Numbered from the stretch's first letter, positions 1 to 14,194 are shown. The stretch is DNA of 64,000 nucleotides from Glycine soja (GCF_004193775.1 NC_041010.1:39979562-40043561); one strand, 5' to 3'. Translations and numbers: made by a program. The notes: generated by a model not told the origin, from the sequence alone.

Positions 1-1237
1 AAAATGAAAGCAAATCACACAACCGCCACTAAACCTTTCAAATCTTTTCTCTGTTAGACCATAGCACATCTAAATTGCTTTTTTGGTAAACGATATATGT
101 GATTCCATACTAGAAAAAGATATATCCAACTTCTTTTATTTCTCTAGGCTTGATTGCATATATATGGGGGCATTAAAGTGACAACCAATTTCAAACTAAT
201 GCATTGAAATTTCTTATGTTCAAAGAAAAGGATGTCGAATTTGATTTTGTAGTATCCTATTCTATCTATTCCAAGAACTGTGATAGTGATAATGATAATG
301 TAGTGATTGTAATGAAGGTAGGGTGGGACGGCGATGGCATAAGGACTAAAGATTGAGACAACCATTACACTCAACTTGAGATGATTGTGTGTATGCACTT
401 TTAGGTCAAAAACACTTTTCAGATTGATGCTGAAAGTTCATACTTTCAATGAAACAAGCATATAAAACACATTTGAGTGTACTTAGTTTAACGTTACATG
501 ACGAAATCAATGACTTTGATTTAATTCAAGCTTTCAAAAGTATTTTTCTTATATGGTCAAATTTGTTTAAAGACTTCGTGAAGTTAAGTTTTATTTTCAA
601 TCAAGTTTATATAATGTACATCCTATCTTATTCCAACCGCGTCAGTAACTTATTTCTTATTTTATCATGGAAGGATATATAGCCAGTAATTTATATAATC
701 TTATCGAAGGTAAACATGCATTTCGTTGTCAAAGTGCAAACAATAATGCAAGCTGTATTACAATACTTAAAAAACAACATATTTAATCAAAGCAATCACT
801 TTCTTATAAATTAAAAGATACAGAAAAACAACATACTTGATCAAATTTGTGTAGTTATTATTAGCTGGTACATGAGCCCAAACTGTCAACCAGATGACAT
901 TAAGGGTCGAAGGACTTACGTATATATGGTCCAAATCGCACGTGACACCATAGAAAATTAACCCCAACTCAGCTTTCATGCATATTGTACAGTGCAGGTG
1001 TACAGGATGCTGGTGCACATGCTCTTCAATCTATACCATACATTTTGTATTTGTTTATTTGCTGCCTTTAGTAAACGTGGTCCAAAAGAGATTTATTGTA
1101 ATAACCATATGATTGATCAGTGTTCTATATCTTTCTCCAGGACCATTTGCCATTAGTTTTGACGAAGGAATGCATGACCACTGACGATGACTTTAATTTG
1201 CGCTATTACACTAGGATCGTTACTATTTTGCCCAACC

Positions 1238-1286
<49 letters not shown>

Positions 1287-4200
1287 AGGAAAAGAAACGT
1301 ACGTAGAACTATAAGATAGCTCATCATCAAAAGCATGTCACTTGCAAATATGTCAGACATACCTTTTGCTTATGATCTTAATTATTAAGTTACAATCTAC
1401 AAGTCAAGTTTGGAACGCAAAATACCCGCACAGTATAAATACTCATTGAGGCTCCCTTTTTTTTGGTAAGTTATAATAAGAAGAAAATGAGAGTTATCAA
1501 ATAAATGCTTATATTGTAAGTGTTATGGAAGCTTCAACTCTTAAGTCGGCATTGCTTAATTAAAATAATACTGATGATTGTGTAAGAATGCATTGATAGG
1601 GTAAGAATATTTAGGAATAATGATGATTGTCTAAGAATATTTATAGATTAACATTAATCAATTATTTAGAATGATTTTTAATTATTAAATATTTTTAATT
1701 ATAAAATTATCAATTTAATTATAACAATTGATTAATTGATAAAATTAACTAGGAATAGTAGATTGGAATAAATTAGTTTTTAGAGAAAAATTATCAGATT
1801 CAAATACTTCATTTTCTATTCCTTGACCGTTCAATTAGTTTAATTTTAAAATCAAATCTAATTTATTTCAATTTGAAATAAATTGGTTTCGAATTTTCAA
1901 AAGATTACAAATATTAACATAAATTATAAGATACATAAATTAGTCTACTAGTTAATTGCACCTCATATATATTTTTTGAAAGGCCACTACACTTCATATA
2001 TAACTCACAACATAGTTAAAAATATAAAAGCTAATTAATTATTGAACAATCTTGAATACACAACCTGATTCTCAAATCGATTTTGGATTGGATCAATTTT
2101 TAACTTTAGAAATCAAAATTCAATTCAATCCAATGAAAATATTTTTTTTTTAGTTTTTGGTTTGTTCAGTTATTACGATTTACGTTGAATTGTAAATCTG
2201 CAAATCTGAATTAAAAACATACTTCTTACACATTACTAAAAACAAACAAAAATATAAATCAATGTCATTGTAAATTATTTTCTACTATTTATACAGAAAT
2301 ACTATCATCAATCTGATTCCTTTCTTGAAAATTTGAAATCATTCACAAAGAAAATAATTTTCATTTTTGGTTCATCAAACAACAATGTTTCTTTGTTTCT
2401 ATATTCATTAAGAAAAAAATTTATGTATTAAGAGTATAAGAAATTTTATAAAATCATCTAATCATAACCCAGATTGAATATATAATAAATTTGTTAACTC
2501 TTAAAATAATTTAAATAATAATTTATGATTAGATAACGTCCTAAGACTATTTTTTACTGTTGTGCATAAATATTAAACTCATTAATTAATATACATACTT
2601 ATATTGGATTATCGTAATATACTTTAAAGGCTCATATATTTCACGGATACGTATCGATAAAATATTGAGTATCGATATCCATACTTTGCGGATACAAATA
2701 TTCAAAGCAAATTAACATATCAGTGTTTGGTCATGATCAAAATTCACCCGACATAATTAAAAGCGTAGAAACCCTAATTGATACAAAGTGAAAACTTGAT
2801 GTACATAAACTATATATATGAATGAGAAGCTTTGAGACGTAATCTAACTTTCATGGACGTGACGTGACAAACAATGATATTGCATCATTTGTTTAGAGGT
2901 TTGGCGGGTTAAGTAAGTGTAAGTATACCCTAAAACAAGGTTGTCCGGGATCTGGGAGATTGTTTATGCTTTGATATATAGCCATAAGAGCAAAATTATG
3001 GGGGACTTAATAATGGTCCTGTAGTACAAATTAAGAGATATTTGCCAAATCTATGCACACAAAAGAAATGGCCACCAGCACGATGGTTACGAAGGTTGGC
3101 ATGGAAACGGACCTTGGTTAGTGGTTGTGTTGCAACTTTATTACGTGTAGATGAAAGGGGCAAGACATGCAGGCGTGTGAGCGTGTGAGTGTGAGCATGA
3201 CCAATCGTCAGAAGCATTAGAGATGGAGAAAGAAGGAAGGAAGAAAAATAGGAGAAGAGGGATATACACGTATATGGAACCAAAGATTCTTGGGTACACA
3301 CTAGCTCTCTCTCTCTGTGTCAAGTCGTTTACCTAGGTTACCATTATCTTCCACTATAGAAAATTAGCATAAAAAGGACTACTTGGTGCAGGAGCCTCTT
3401 ATTATTGTACTAAAAATTTGAATCCGTGAATGGAAAATAAATTTTACGTGTTTTTATACTAAACACAAATTGTGGATATATGGTTAGTGAAAGGTAATCA
3501 GGTTTTAAGAAATTATTATTATTATCGTATATTTACTATCTCTTTTCACACACACAAAAAAAATATTATTTTACATTTTTTTTCTCTTCTTTTATTTTTA
3601 CTATTTATCTCTCATTCTTCTATTCATATACTAAAAAATGGAGTATTACATTACTTGTATTTGTTCATAATTTTTCACAATATTAAAGCTCGGGACAAAA
3701 CTACAATTTCGATTTGACCGTAATTTAAAACTTTGATAGTGCATATAACTAAGGTAATATACATCATGAGAATTTTCACACAATGGATATATTAAAAAAA
3801 TCCCTAATTAACTTGGTAAAAAGAGTAGCTGAGTAGGTGTCTTTTTTAAAGAGTTTTATATTCATACATTTAACTTCTCTTACAAGTCACTTGCATTCTA
3901 TTTTTTTTTTCTTTCTATCTCTTTCTTCCCTCCACTTATGCATCTCACGTTTAACATTTTTCTTTTTTCAAAGATAGAGAGAGAGTCCTGAGAAAAGAAT
4001 TTGTAGATGGGTACTGATCATCTTTGTACACTTAATAAGGGTTTTCCTCTTGAAGCAGCCAGCCAGGGACAGTTTCCATGGACCACGCCACTTGCAACTT
4101 GTCTTGTACATCATTTTACACCATTCCTCCCTCCACATGTTCTGGGGATTCCAAACCTAACATGTTGCATTCAATTTCCACTTTCGTGAAATCTCATTAT

Positions 4201-4890
4201 CTTTCTCTCCTCCACTTTCAGGAAAGAATTTATATATGAGAAGACGGATTATGACAATATTGTCATAACCCATTTTATATATATAAATTTTTTTACATAT
4301 TTAATTACAACCTATTATATATAATAAATTATTAACTTTTAAAATAATTATAATAAAATAATTCAAAAAATGATTTATAATTGAATAATAATGAATATTT
4401 ATATTAAACTTCTTAGATATATAAGATCAGTTTGTTATTTGTTACGGGTCATCATAATAACGCCAAAAGGACATGTAATAAAAAAATAAAAGAGAAAAGG
4501 AAGTTATGTAGCAAGACAAAGTAAAAACAAACTTGCTCCTGCAGAGTGCAATGACAAATCAAAACGTGCATATATATGCTCTAAAACTATATGTCAAATC
4601 GTACAAACACTCCCAAGCAAGGGTTTTGTGATCGACGCCTCTTCTTCTACAATTGTCAACAAACGAGTTTCACTTTCAAACAACACGATAAAACACTTGT
4701 ACACATTGATTAGATTAAAATTAATTTAGTTTTCTATCTAGCTACTTTTATAAGCTGTGGAACGGGATTTAATTAATTAATTCGAAACTCAAAATGATCT
4801 CATCCGTTGATTTTGTCTCGAAATCGTGACATGGTTGATAATAACCAAATAAGTTTCCTTTACCTTTTCTTAACTCATTGGCAAGTACAT
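1..4890. other. Gene-poor AT-rich intergenic DNA
   Basis: No reading frame here looks like a protein and none shares features with a known family. Most of the stretch is AT-rich with homopolymer runs. A long TA microsatellite lies near 1240. A more GC-balanced island at about 3890-4230 has a CT-rich leader followed by a 60-codon frame that I do not recognise; it is reported separately as a finding. The block at 2040-2230 resembles dispersed AATT/CCAA-rich legume repeats that recur near 8130-8830 and 56480-56830, but no element ends are visible. Confidence 0.6.
1240..1284. repeat. (TA)n microsatellite
   Basis: About 22 uninterrupted AT dinucleotides. This is a simple-sequence repeat likely to vary in length between accessions. 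It lies in intergenic DNA with no gene nearby. Confidence 0.95.
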
Positions 4891-4899
4891 CCATCGGTC

Positions 4900-6330
4900 A
4901 CAAGTAGTAAAGTACTCCAAAATCCAAGTGTCAAATCCACAGAGACTTTATTTATACTTAGATTAATGCAAACTTAATTTACAAGAAAAAGATAAGGAAT
5001 TTAAATGAAATTTAAAGAAAGTAAGAGAGATGAAGGATAAGAAATTTAAATTCAAATATTAGGAGATAAGATAAAAATTAAAGAGATAAGAAATTAAAAT
5101 AAAAGATAAAAATGTAAAAGAAAAAATAGATAAGAAAAGAAAAGTAAAAGATAAAGATAATGAAAAAAAAAGATGAATGCATAATGTAATAATGTTGGGA
5201 CCTAGCATGTCTTATTTATCTAAGATGTATTATTTTAGATTTTTTTTTTTACTACCCACATCTATTAGAATATTTGTCTTTGATGTCTCACGATAACAAA
5301 TATATCTTATCTATCTATCTCTCAAATGTCTTTACAAAGACTCAATAGATAACATACATGAAGTTCTAATTCTAAATGTTTATTTTGATGCATGTGCATA
5401 ATGAAATCACTCTATGTCTAACAATGATTTTATTAAGATATTCTTTCCTTTGAGTTCTATTAGAAATTATCCTCTTTCGAGCGACTAATCCTTAAAACTA
5501 ATGCATATAAGACCTTTCTTGTATTTCTACTAAGGATTATCCCCTTTCGAGCACCTAACCCGTAAAGATGATGCAAGGATGAATAATACATGAAATTAAA
5601 ATAAGAAAAAATAATATAAAAGAAAACACCTATTTGCATTGATAGATATGAAGCATATAATACATTTTTTTTGGCTTTTTAGGCCTGCCAAACTCTAACT
5701 AAGGGGGTTTAGCCTCTCATTGTTATGAGAGACTTTATAATTTAGGGGCTGATGTGGATAGAAGAAGATAGATGGATAGAGGAGGAGAAGGGGGATAATG
5801 GACATAGATAGATGGTTTTTCCTATTAGAGATGCTCAGACTTAGGATGTATTTATTATAGAGCTCTGAGTCTCCGGGGTGGTGTTGTCCCGGTGTGTAGG
5901 TTGTGCCTTTCCCTTCTGCTTCCTATTCTTTTTATAGGCCTAAGGTAGTTTAATTTTCACGTGACCTCACACAGCATGAACTTTCGCGCTAAGCGCGCCT
6001 TTGGGTTTCTTCGTGAGCCTTCTTCACGCTAAGCGAGGCGATATGTTGGGCCTGTCTTATGCGTTAAGCGAGCTGTCACAATCTTCAATTTTTTCTTCAA
6101 GGCTTCTTCTTCCAATTTTTGCATTAATTTTTTTCCAAAGCACTTGAAATTTTCTTCTTTTAACTTCTGCTAATCAAGAACTGCAAAGATATTAATTTTT
6201 TTTATTTCATTAAAAACAACAATAAAGTAAAAAAATTACAATCATTCTTAGCTAAAATTGACTATCAAATTAACTCAAATTTCATAATTATCACCCTTTA
6301 TTATCTTTTATGTTTCTAGCTAGCTAGATG
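4900..6330. repeat. Retroelement-like repetitive block
   Basis: This stretch differs from its AT-rich surroundings. Near 5985-6070 it contains three variants of a CGCTAAGCG/GCGTTAAGCG motif, a signature I associate with abundant soybean retroelement sequence. At 5428-5570 a unit of about 70 bp built around ATTATCC(T/C)CTTTCGAGC is repeated imperfectly. No paired LTRs, primer-binding site or intact retroelement protein could be found, so this is a fragment or an old insertion. The class assignment is an inference from the motif. Confidence 0.45.
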
Positions 6331-9302
6331 TGAGGAATCTATCCTTGATAATAATGACATAGTGATAGACTATATAGGTGGGCAATGTCTTAGTCAACAA
6401 GACTATGTATCTTTCACAAGTTTCATGAAGTCTTGAAAATTTCTCATCAAATTTTGATATTCTTTGAGTGCTTGGTGTACGACATAGAGGTAACTAGCTA
6501 GGGAAACTTTTCATTGGAGGAAAAGGAAGTGACCATCTATCATGCAAGCTCCATTAATGCCTTTAAAGCTAGAGAGTAGCACTATGTGGTAGCAATGAGG
6601 TCAATTGTGAAATGATGGTAATTTCTAATCTAACATACCTAGATAGTAGCGGGCAAGAACAATATTCCTTGAAAGTATATAGCCCTAAATTGACTCCTAG
6701 CTCTTCCATTCCATTTTATCATAACATAGCCATTTGAGTGAGACAGTAGTGAAAGTCTAGCCTCCTCATTCCCCTACTGTTTGGTTGAAGGGGGAGACTC
6801 CAACTCATTAGGGGAGTCACTTTTGTTAGTGATATTGACCCCATATTCTTGGAATATCAATGGATACCGGTGGAATCTTCTTTTGTCTCAAGAAGGAGGC
6901 CAGGTGCACATAAAGAACAATATATATCTCTTGGAACATGATCATTGGCATGTGTCTTGTCACTTGGATTCCTTTCAATTCCTTGATCTTAGTAGGTGGG
7001 AAGATGATATGGGATCCACCATACATGCTTAGTGGAAAACCTTTAATTTTGTACTTACTTTACTAGTCATGCAATTCATCCTCAACTTCTTGGACGTTTC
7101 TTTCAATTCTAGTGTATGTGCTTGTGTGCATCTTTTACTTTTCACACAGCAATTAATTCCTCCATGTGACAGTATCCAATTGCACATGCATTGCTTCCCA
7201 CTACTTACGTTAAAGAGCATATATAGCCCAAATAGAAAATAATGGCATTTGCATGTAAATAACCATTATCTTTCGTTAGTGCTTAGGCCTTTTATGAGTC
7301 CAATAAGTGAAAATTGGGGTTCAAAATTTTGTACTCACCGTGGGCTAAATTAGGTCTATAAGAATCCATTTCCAGACCCATTGGACCGACCCATAGCAAG
7401 TTCGAGACGCGGTACACTGTGAATTGGCCCATAGGTAAGTATATGCGGATGTTTTAGGGGGTTGTTATACATGTACTCCTATTTTTAGTCTTCATACTCC
7501 CACATATTTTTTGAATTTTTTATAATACCTGAATTACCTTTATCCACATCTTTTTTTAAAATCATTTCCCTTCTCCCCCACCTTATTAACATGAGCCATT
7601 AAAGTTTTTTTTTTTCTTTCCTTCCCACGATCTCTAAATACCTCACTTTAGATATAGTATTACTAACACTCCTCTTGTCACTAAAGTAAAAACCCATGAA
7701 ATCACCCCTACTCAACACTGAAGATTAATGACCGTTAGCTAAAGTAATAGATTTTGGGCCAATGAATTGCTTAAATTGGGGGTTTGAAGTGGAAGAAAAT
7801 TGTGTCCAAAGGTAGAGTTCTTTAGTCGAAGAAAACTATCTGCAAGAGTAAAACCTTTGAAAGTTGCGTGTGCTTATTATATGATGTATGAGTACCAAAT
7901 TAAATATGTATTTATTTAATCTAAATATAACAATTTGTTGCTTTAGTTAAAGCACCTTTAAATATAGTGAACTTTTCAATCTCGTTTTTTAGTCTAATGT
8001 TTACCTCAATGTTCATTAAATTTACACAGAATGCTTACCCAGATATAACAACAAATTTTAACGAAAGTGATAAAACAAGACTACGTGAAAAAATAAATAA
8101 AGGCTTCATTTTTTAAAATAATAGACATAAATTGATCATCGAATCAAATATACCCGATGGGTCCAATAATATAAACCAAACAAATAAAATTAGTTCGAAT
8201 TAATTCTTTTTTACTTCAAATATAAACTAAACCAATTATAGCTAGTTCAGTTTTCATATTGATTTCGTTTTCAACCAAAGCTATCACGACGAGCCGATCA
8301 ATTTTGTTCTTAAAAAAATTAAGTTAATACATTTTAAACTTTAAAATTTATATTTTTCTTCTACTTTTTTAATTCATTTTTATCTTATGATCTTATTTAG
8401 TATTACCAAGTGTTATAGTTTGGTCTTATTTGTTATGCACTTTTTTACCATATATTAATAATTTATGTAAGGTATAGTAACTATAGAAAAATTAAATATA
8501 TAACTACTTGGCAAAGAATAAAGAATATCGCCTTGTATTAATATAAATTAAATATTTTATATAAAACATAGACAACAAGTGAAGAATAATACTTGAAAAA
8601 GATTTAACTTGTTTTTATCATAATGCGATAACTCAAATCAAACCAACTTATTCTCAGATTGGTTTAGTTTGTATTAACCAAAAGGAATTTGTTTTTGACA
8701 GTCAACCAAAAAACTTTTAAAACACGAATATATAAACCAACCCAATTAATATGATTGGATCGAATTTGATTTTATTTTAAATCCAAATTAAACCAATCCA
8801 ACTCATACACAATCTTAAATAGACCAAACTATAAATTACCATGTTTAGAGAGAGCAAAAATATGTATAAACCACAGGTAGTTACAAGTGTCTTGGACAAG
8901 AGCAAAAATGGCATGTAAGCCTTTCTTCAGGTTCCTACAGATAGAGCAGATAAAAACACTTAATTATTTCATATCACATCTCAGTCTCAAGAAACACCAC
9001 CCAGCAAACTCTCCTAAAAAAGAATATTGCTATTATCAGAAACACAGCAATTTCCAGAAAGCATTCTGAACTATTTTCAGAACAAAAAATTGATCATAAG
9101 GTCAATAATGAAATGCGTTGATCAACAATGAAAGATGAACAAAATAAATAAACCTATTGAATTATTCGGTCACACAAAACACAAACAGCTATTACCATAT
9201 ATCCATGAAACTTAAGGTCAACAAACACATATAGAATCAACTCAAGAAAGCGTCAAATGATCTTTAGAGGATACTATTAAGAGAGAAAGCAAAACAGATA
9301 AC
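6331..9302. other. Intergenic, possible decayed repeat
   Basis: At 6330-7220 the base composition is nearer to coding than in the flanks, and both strands carry 60-85 codon frames without recognisable domains. It may continue the retroelement block to its left, but nothing identifies it. From 7330 to 8900 the DNA is AT-rich, with repeated AACCAA/TTGGTT-type runs (8130-8830) resembling a dispersed legume repeat. From 9080 to 9302 is the likely 3' flank of the OVATE gene. Confidence 0.4.
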
Positions 9303-9312
9303 CTAGCACCTC

Positions 9313-10044
9313 TCACTGATATCTGATCTTGAGCCTAGAGTTAACACTGCGAGGTGAAGCATGCCACATAGATGATGAACCAAACAACTCTGAGTACATT
9401 TCCAAGAAGAACTTATCCACAATTTCAAGATATGCAGGGCAAGTGAGTCTAGAATAGTAATGAAGAACCTCTTCAATGTCCAATACATATTCCACATTGT
9501 TCATGTCCAACATCTCCAACTCCCTCAGCTTCTGTTCCACCATGCAGTATCTGTGTTCTTTCATACACATAGACATGAATGATGATGATGACTCTTTCTG
9601 CCTTCCCTTTTGAATAGTTATGCTCCTCTTGTTGTTGCCACCACCACCACCACCTTCCTCTTTTTTTTCAACCTTGTTCTTCTTCTGAGCATGCCTTGCA
9701 TTGGACAAGCTAATGTAGCTTCCACTATAGACCTCACTTTCTTGCTTCGATGGCAATAATGCAGAAGAAGCAGCTTTCTTCTTCATTCTTCTCCTAATTG
9801 CTTTCTCATTTTCTGACTCACATTGGTCAGAGAAATCGGTGTACAACTTCTCCATGTCTTGATAGCTTGTGTTGCTGGTCATGTCCATGGCGCTTGATGA
9901 TGCAGCAGCCACAGAATAAGAGAATTTACTGTGTGGAGAAGCTTTGGGAAGCCTTTGGTAATTACCTGGGGAGAAGAAAGACTTGAAGTTCTTTACAGTC
10001 TTTTGGAAGAACTTCTTGGTGCTGGAAATGGAACTTAGCAACAT
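9313..10044 (-). CDS. OVATE family protein (transcriptional repressor type)
   Basis: This intronless gene encodes 243 residues. The last 65 or so residues form an OVATE domain: a KEHRYCMVEQKL segment, then LDIEEVLHYYSRLTCPAYLE and a closing FLEMYSELFG. The N-terminus (MLLSSISSTKKFFQKTVKNF) is the basic, Phe/Lys-rich start typical of plant OVATE proteins. The middle is low complexity, with a basic RRRMKKK stretch that could be a nuclear localisation signal and a run of six glycines encoded by a CCA/GGT-type triplet repeat. The start is the ATG at 10044; the frame continues upstream only through a GTG. Family members repress transcription, interact with TALE homeodomain proteins and affect organ shape. 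That role is family knowledge and is not shown here. A TATA-like element lies about 185 bp upstream. Confidence 0.9.
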   Translation of the reverse strand: MLLSSISSTKKFFQKTVKNFKSFFSPGNYQRLPKASPHSKFSYSVAAASSSAMDMTSNTSYQDMEKLYTDFSDQCESENEKAIRRRMKKKAASSALLPSKQESEVYSGSYISLSNARHAQKKNKVEKKEEGGGGGGNNKRSITIQKGRQKESSSSFMSMCMKEHRYCMVEQKLRELEMLDMNNVEYVLDIEEVLHYYSRLTCPAYLEIVDKFFLEMYSELFGSSSMWHASPRSVNSRLKIRYQ

Positions 10045-10224
10045 TGGTGATGGCAAGGGTACTACTAGTACTACCACTTCCTCTATGTATGTAATTAACT
10101 ATAAATGAGATTTTCTGGTTGGTACTTTCTGATGATGCAGATAAGGGACACAAAGTTTGTATCTACCTCTGAGAATGTGTAAATGTATCTCTTTTTAGGT
10201 GATGATATATATCAGTGAAGATTT

Positions 10225-10234
10225 CTCTATAAAG
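10225..10234 (-). promoter_or_regulatory. Candidate TATA box of the OVATE gene
   Basis: Read on the minus strand this is CTTTATAGAG, about 185 bp upstream of the OVATE start codon. That position suits a plant core promoter with a 5' leader of about 150 nt. There is no experimental support. Confidence 0.35.
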
Positions 10235-10239
10235 TTGAC

Positions 10240-13200
10240 ACAATGAGAGGAGCCATTAAAAGAGACTTTAGTTTTTTTTTTCCTTTTGGAAGATCAAGGG
10301 AACTCCCTTTTCTTTCCTATGCTTTTGTTGTTCTCCTTTGTCTTCACACTCTAGCTCTTGTGTTGTCCCATTTTTCTTTCTGCTTCCTAACTGGACCCCA
10401 CAATCTCCAAACTTGGAAGATAGTGATCCCTTTTTCATCATAAACTAGTTTTGTAAGTTTCGTTGCCTTTACTTTTGATGGAGTTGGTATGTAGCCTCCT
10501 TGGGAAAATGAAAGGGGATGGTGGTTGTTGAATTGGACCTTTCCTCAACAGTTTCTGTTCCTACATTTTATGCCATCTTTTCTCCTGATCAGTAATCACT
10601 AATCACATCACTGTTTGTCTTAATTCACCATGCTTCATATGCGTATTCCAATTATCAACAAAACCATGTTGATATGGATAGAGATTCGATCTTTATGTCT
10701 GTATTATCAAATAACATCTATTGAAAGAAATTAATTCTTTAAATAAATCTTAGTATATCCATGAATTAGTCTCTAACTCTCTCGGTTAAATATACCCTTT
10801 TATCAGACAAAAAGAAATACGTATTCAATTAGTACTTGTGAAACGTTTAATTAACTAGCACTTGTTTTGACAAGTTGGATACTGCTAAAAGTTTGAATAC
10901 AAGGGAAAGAAAAGGCTTGCTTGACTACAATTTTTTTTAATGTAGACTGCTTTCTTGAAAGGCCTGTAACTTACTCTACACGTGACTGTGTACAATGACC
11001 TCACACGTTAAGTACACCAATGTATTTTCACTGCATATCAGGTAAATTTCAAGTTTTTAACGAGTAACCCATAAAAAAGCATTATTCCAACAAATTCTAT
11101 TCTTATACGTATTTTTTATAACTTTTTTTCCTATAAGACTATAATTATGATAAAGAAAAATATAACTCGTTATTATTCTCGTATCTTTTAGCATACACAT
11201 CTACATAGACATAATATTTGTTTGTTTTGTTGAGAAATTTTAACTTTTTTTTTGCCTTTTGATTGTCAAAGGGTATAATTCATAATCATAACGATGAAGG
11301 AGGATTAATGTTGGTGTGGGTGGTTGGTTCCATGTGGTCATGTGTGTGTGTTAATTATATGCACACACTGAAGCAAGTGGTTCTACGGAGGAATTAAAAT
11401 GTAATAATGGAAGAAAACATGGGTGCGTGCGGGTGTGGTGTGGGACGTTTCTTTGGGTAACCATAGTCAGGTCAATATCAATTTTCTTCGATGCTGAACA
11501 ACTGCATATGCACTGTTATTTTATTTTATTTTCATTTATTTTGACTTTATGAAATCACTGTTCACAGGTCACATTTAGAAATCAGAACCTTTTTTTGACA
11601 AATAGAAATCAGAACCTATGATATACCTTTGTAGCATCCCTGTAAAACTTTTATATTGCTGTCAGACCTCTGTTTTAATATCATTGGTTATGCTCATTAG
11701 CCTAGCTAACCAAACACAAAATTTGTTTTTATTATATTGATATATTATGAAAATAAAATTTCTTATCATTTAATATATGTCTTAAATTATTATGATTTAA
11801 TCATAAAGTTAATATAAGCATATATTTATTAGACATTAGGATATAAGATATTAATAATAAAATTATTCATTCTATCCACCTCCTAAATAGTGGAACAATT
11901 TTATTCATTTATATTTTATTTTATTTTACTCATTATTTATGCATCTGAACGTAATCTAAAAAAGAGCATGTTGTATTTCACCTAAAAGTATAACGATATT
12001 TGTTTCTTTCATTTACTAAGCGCTTTGACTAATGACCAAAACACCTACTTTTACTTCACAAAAAAAAAAAAAAAACACCTCCTTTTAGATTTTCCACATC
12101 ACAGAAAGTTCTTCATTGCTGATAAGTGATAAGAATCACACCTCTGTCCTTCGGAATGTATGTGGAATCACCCTTTTGTTAGGAATTAATATTGTTATGC
12201 ACACAATTTCTCCTTGGAAAGCTATAAAATAATGATTTCTTTAAGTCTTTTTGTACATATAAATAATGATTTGACTATCTTATACATCAAAGATTTAATA
12301 AAAAAAATTATAAAAAATCTATTATATTGTAAACATAAAAATTATTTAATACTTTTATTTTTATGTAACTAAAAATATTTTAAGGAGTGTATTTGATGTT
12401 TTTTTTTTATCACAGAAACTTAATACATAGAATATAAAATTCAACGAATAAATAACACCTTTTACTAGCATTTGTTAGTCTAAACTCTAAAGAATAGAGT
12501 TTAGTTTTCCTCAAATAAAGTGTCGAGGTTCAAATCTTGTAAATAATAACAATAAAAAAAACATTAGATGACTCCTTAAATGGCAAGTTCTTCTGAGTTT
12601 CAATTTTGTTGTTAAGCATCTTTTGTTTTTAACTTATTATCACGGATTTGATGAACGGCGTTGACAATAAGGCCATGCGTTCTCCTCCTTGTTTATTTCC
12701 CAGTCTTGGACATGTGTTGTCTTGCATATTTGGTTAATTGTCTTAATATTAAATATTACAGCTATTTTACAGAATTTGGACCCACGATTTCATCATAGAT
12801 ATTTTTCAACGCAACGAGTAGCACAGGGTCTGATTTAGGTACCATTTTGTATTTTGTCCTATCCTCTCATTTCATGTTAAGACAGGTAATTCTTAGTGTG
12901 GCTCTTATTGAAAATTTCCCACTTTTCGATATTGGTAATCTTTTGGTTAAGACTGATTTGAGACGGCGAGAGAATCTTAAACTCATAAATAATTCTTTTA
13001 TAATTGTCCTTGTTGACTTGATGATGCTACCCATTTGCATAGTTAGGAAGGAAAGTATATAGATAGGCCTACTTCTATTGATAGAGATTAGAAAACGTTC
13101 CAAGATTAAGTGTATGTTTAGTTTGCAATTAAAATCATTATAACATGAGTTTCAATACAATCCAACGAATAAATAAATAAATACAATAGTCCTAATTCTT

Positions 13201-14194
13201 TTGTAAAAGTACTTTTTCCTTAAACTTATTTTTTCACTTGTCTATAACTACTAACGAAACAGCTAATAGTGGAAGTTGATTGAGAAAGAGAACAACTGGC
13301 CACTTGCCTGGGCCAAAATTTGACCAAGACTAAGCAACAACACATCAAATCTGATAAGGGTACTACTAACAGAGAGGCTAGCCTACAAGCCAAGTTTGGA
13401 ACCAGTCTGCATCACAGAAAACAAGGAACATAATGCTAGACTCTATAGTCTAAAATCTAAATACACTCGTGCTTGATTCTTAAGGATACGGTTCATACAT
13501 TACACACATGGCACTCTATGCATCCCTTTCTTTTTCAACCTATTATTCTCTACCACAATGTATCACTTTCCTACCTGTTTTATATTTATCAAGAGACATA
13601 ATCATTTTCTGACAATAACTTTGTGATTTAGAGACATTGAATTTTACTTAAAAAGAAAAAACAATTGGAGATTAATGCATTTTGATGTGTCTATATTTTG
13701 TCTATCCTGCTTTTGTACTTATGAAGTTTTTCCTAGGGACATGTCCAGGATAAATGTTGATTGATATAAATATACCCGTGACCAAGTGTATTATTTGTAT
13801 TTACCGTATTTACCTCTTTAGAAAGAGGGTGTTGATGGAGTCTTTTGGGACAAGGTCCATAAGATTGGCATCTGGGTCATGGTTTTATTTCTTATAAAAT
13901 AGAAATCAGGATTCAATTCAATTTATATCTGAATAAAATTCATCTGTATTTGCCTCTTAAGGAGAGTCGCCACAAAAATCAATAATTTCTCTCTGGGGCC
14001 TAGCAAGTAGCAAGGAAGCATTCAATTTCTGATTCTTGGAAGTCATTCAGCTGAATCTGCTCACAACTTGATGTTGATGCTAATTTTGAAATGTGTATGC
14101 CCTTTCATTCATTCTCATGCTACAGTAAATTCATGAAGAGTCTCTCTCACTGTGAAGTGACTTAACAGTAACATCATTAATATAAGTGGCCACA
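10240..14194. other. Intergenic spacer
   Basis: AT-rich spacer between the OVATE promoter and the 3' end of the transporter gene. I see no gene, structural RNA or element with clear ends. Short frames at 10243-10443 and 12847-13062 lack any domain and have no upstream context for expression. Confidence 0.6.

Noticed and set aside
1120..1314. Frame ending in a long Ile-Tyr repeat
   Set aside because: The repeat is simply the TA microsatellite translated.
4040..4080. Possible microRNA precursor around CAGCCAGCCAGGGACAG
   Set aside because: It loosely recalls miR408/miR169 arms, but no complementary arm of about 21 nt lies within 200 bp.
6781..7032. 83-codon plus frame and 66-codon minus frame in the 6.3-7.2 kb block
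   Set aside because: Each is bounded by stops, starts at a doubtful codon and resembles no family I know. It could be decayed transposon sequence but cannot be supported as a gene.
9798..9986. Plus-strand frames opposite the OVATE gene
   Set aside because: Antisense shadows of a clear minus-strand gene, with no domain of their own.
12480..12560. Possible tRNA or SINE B-box (GGTTCAAATCTTG)
   Set aside because: No A-box or cloverleaf can be drawn around it, and no poly-A or target duplication is visible.
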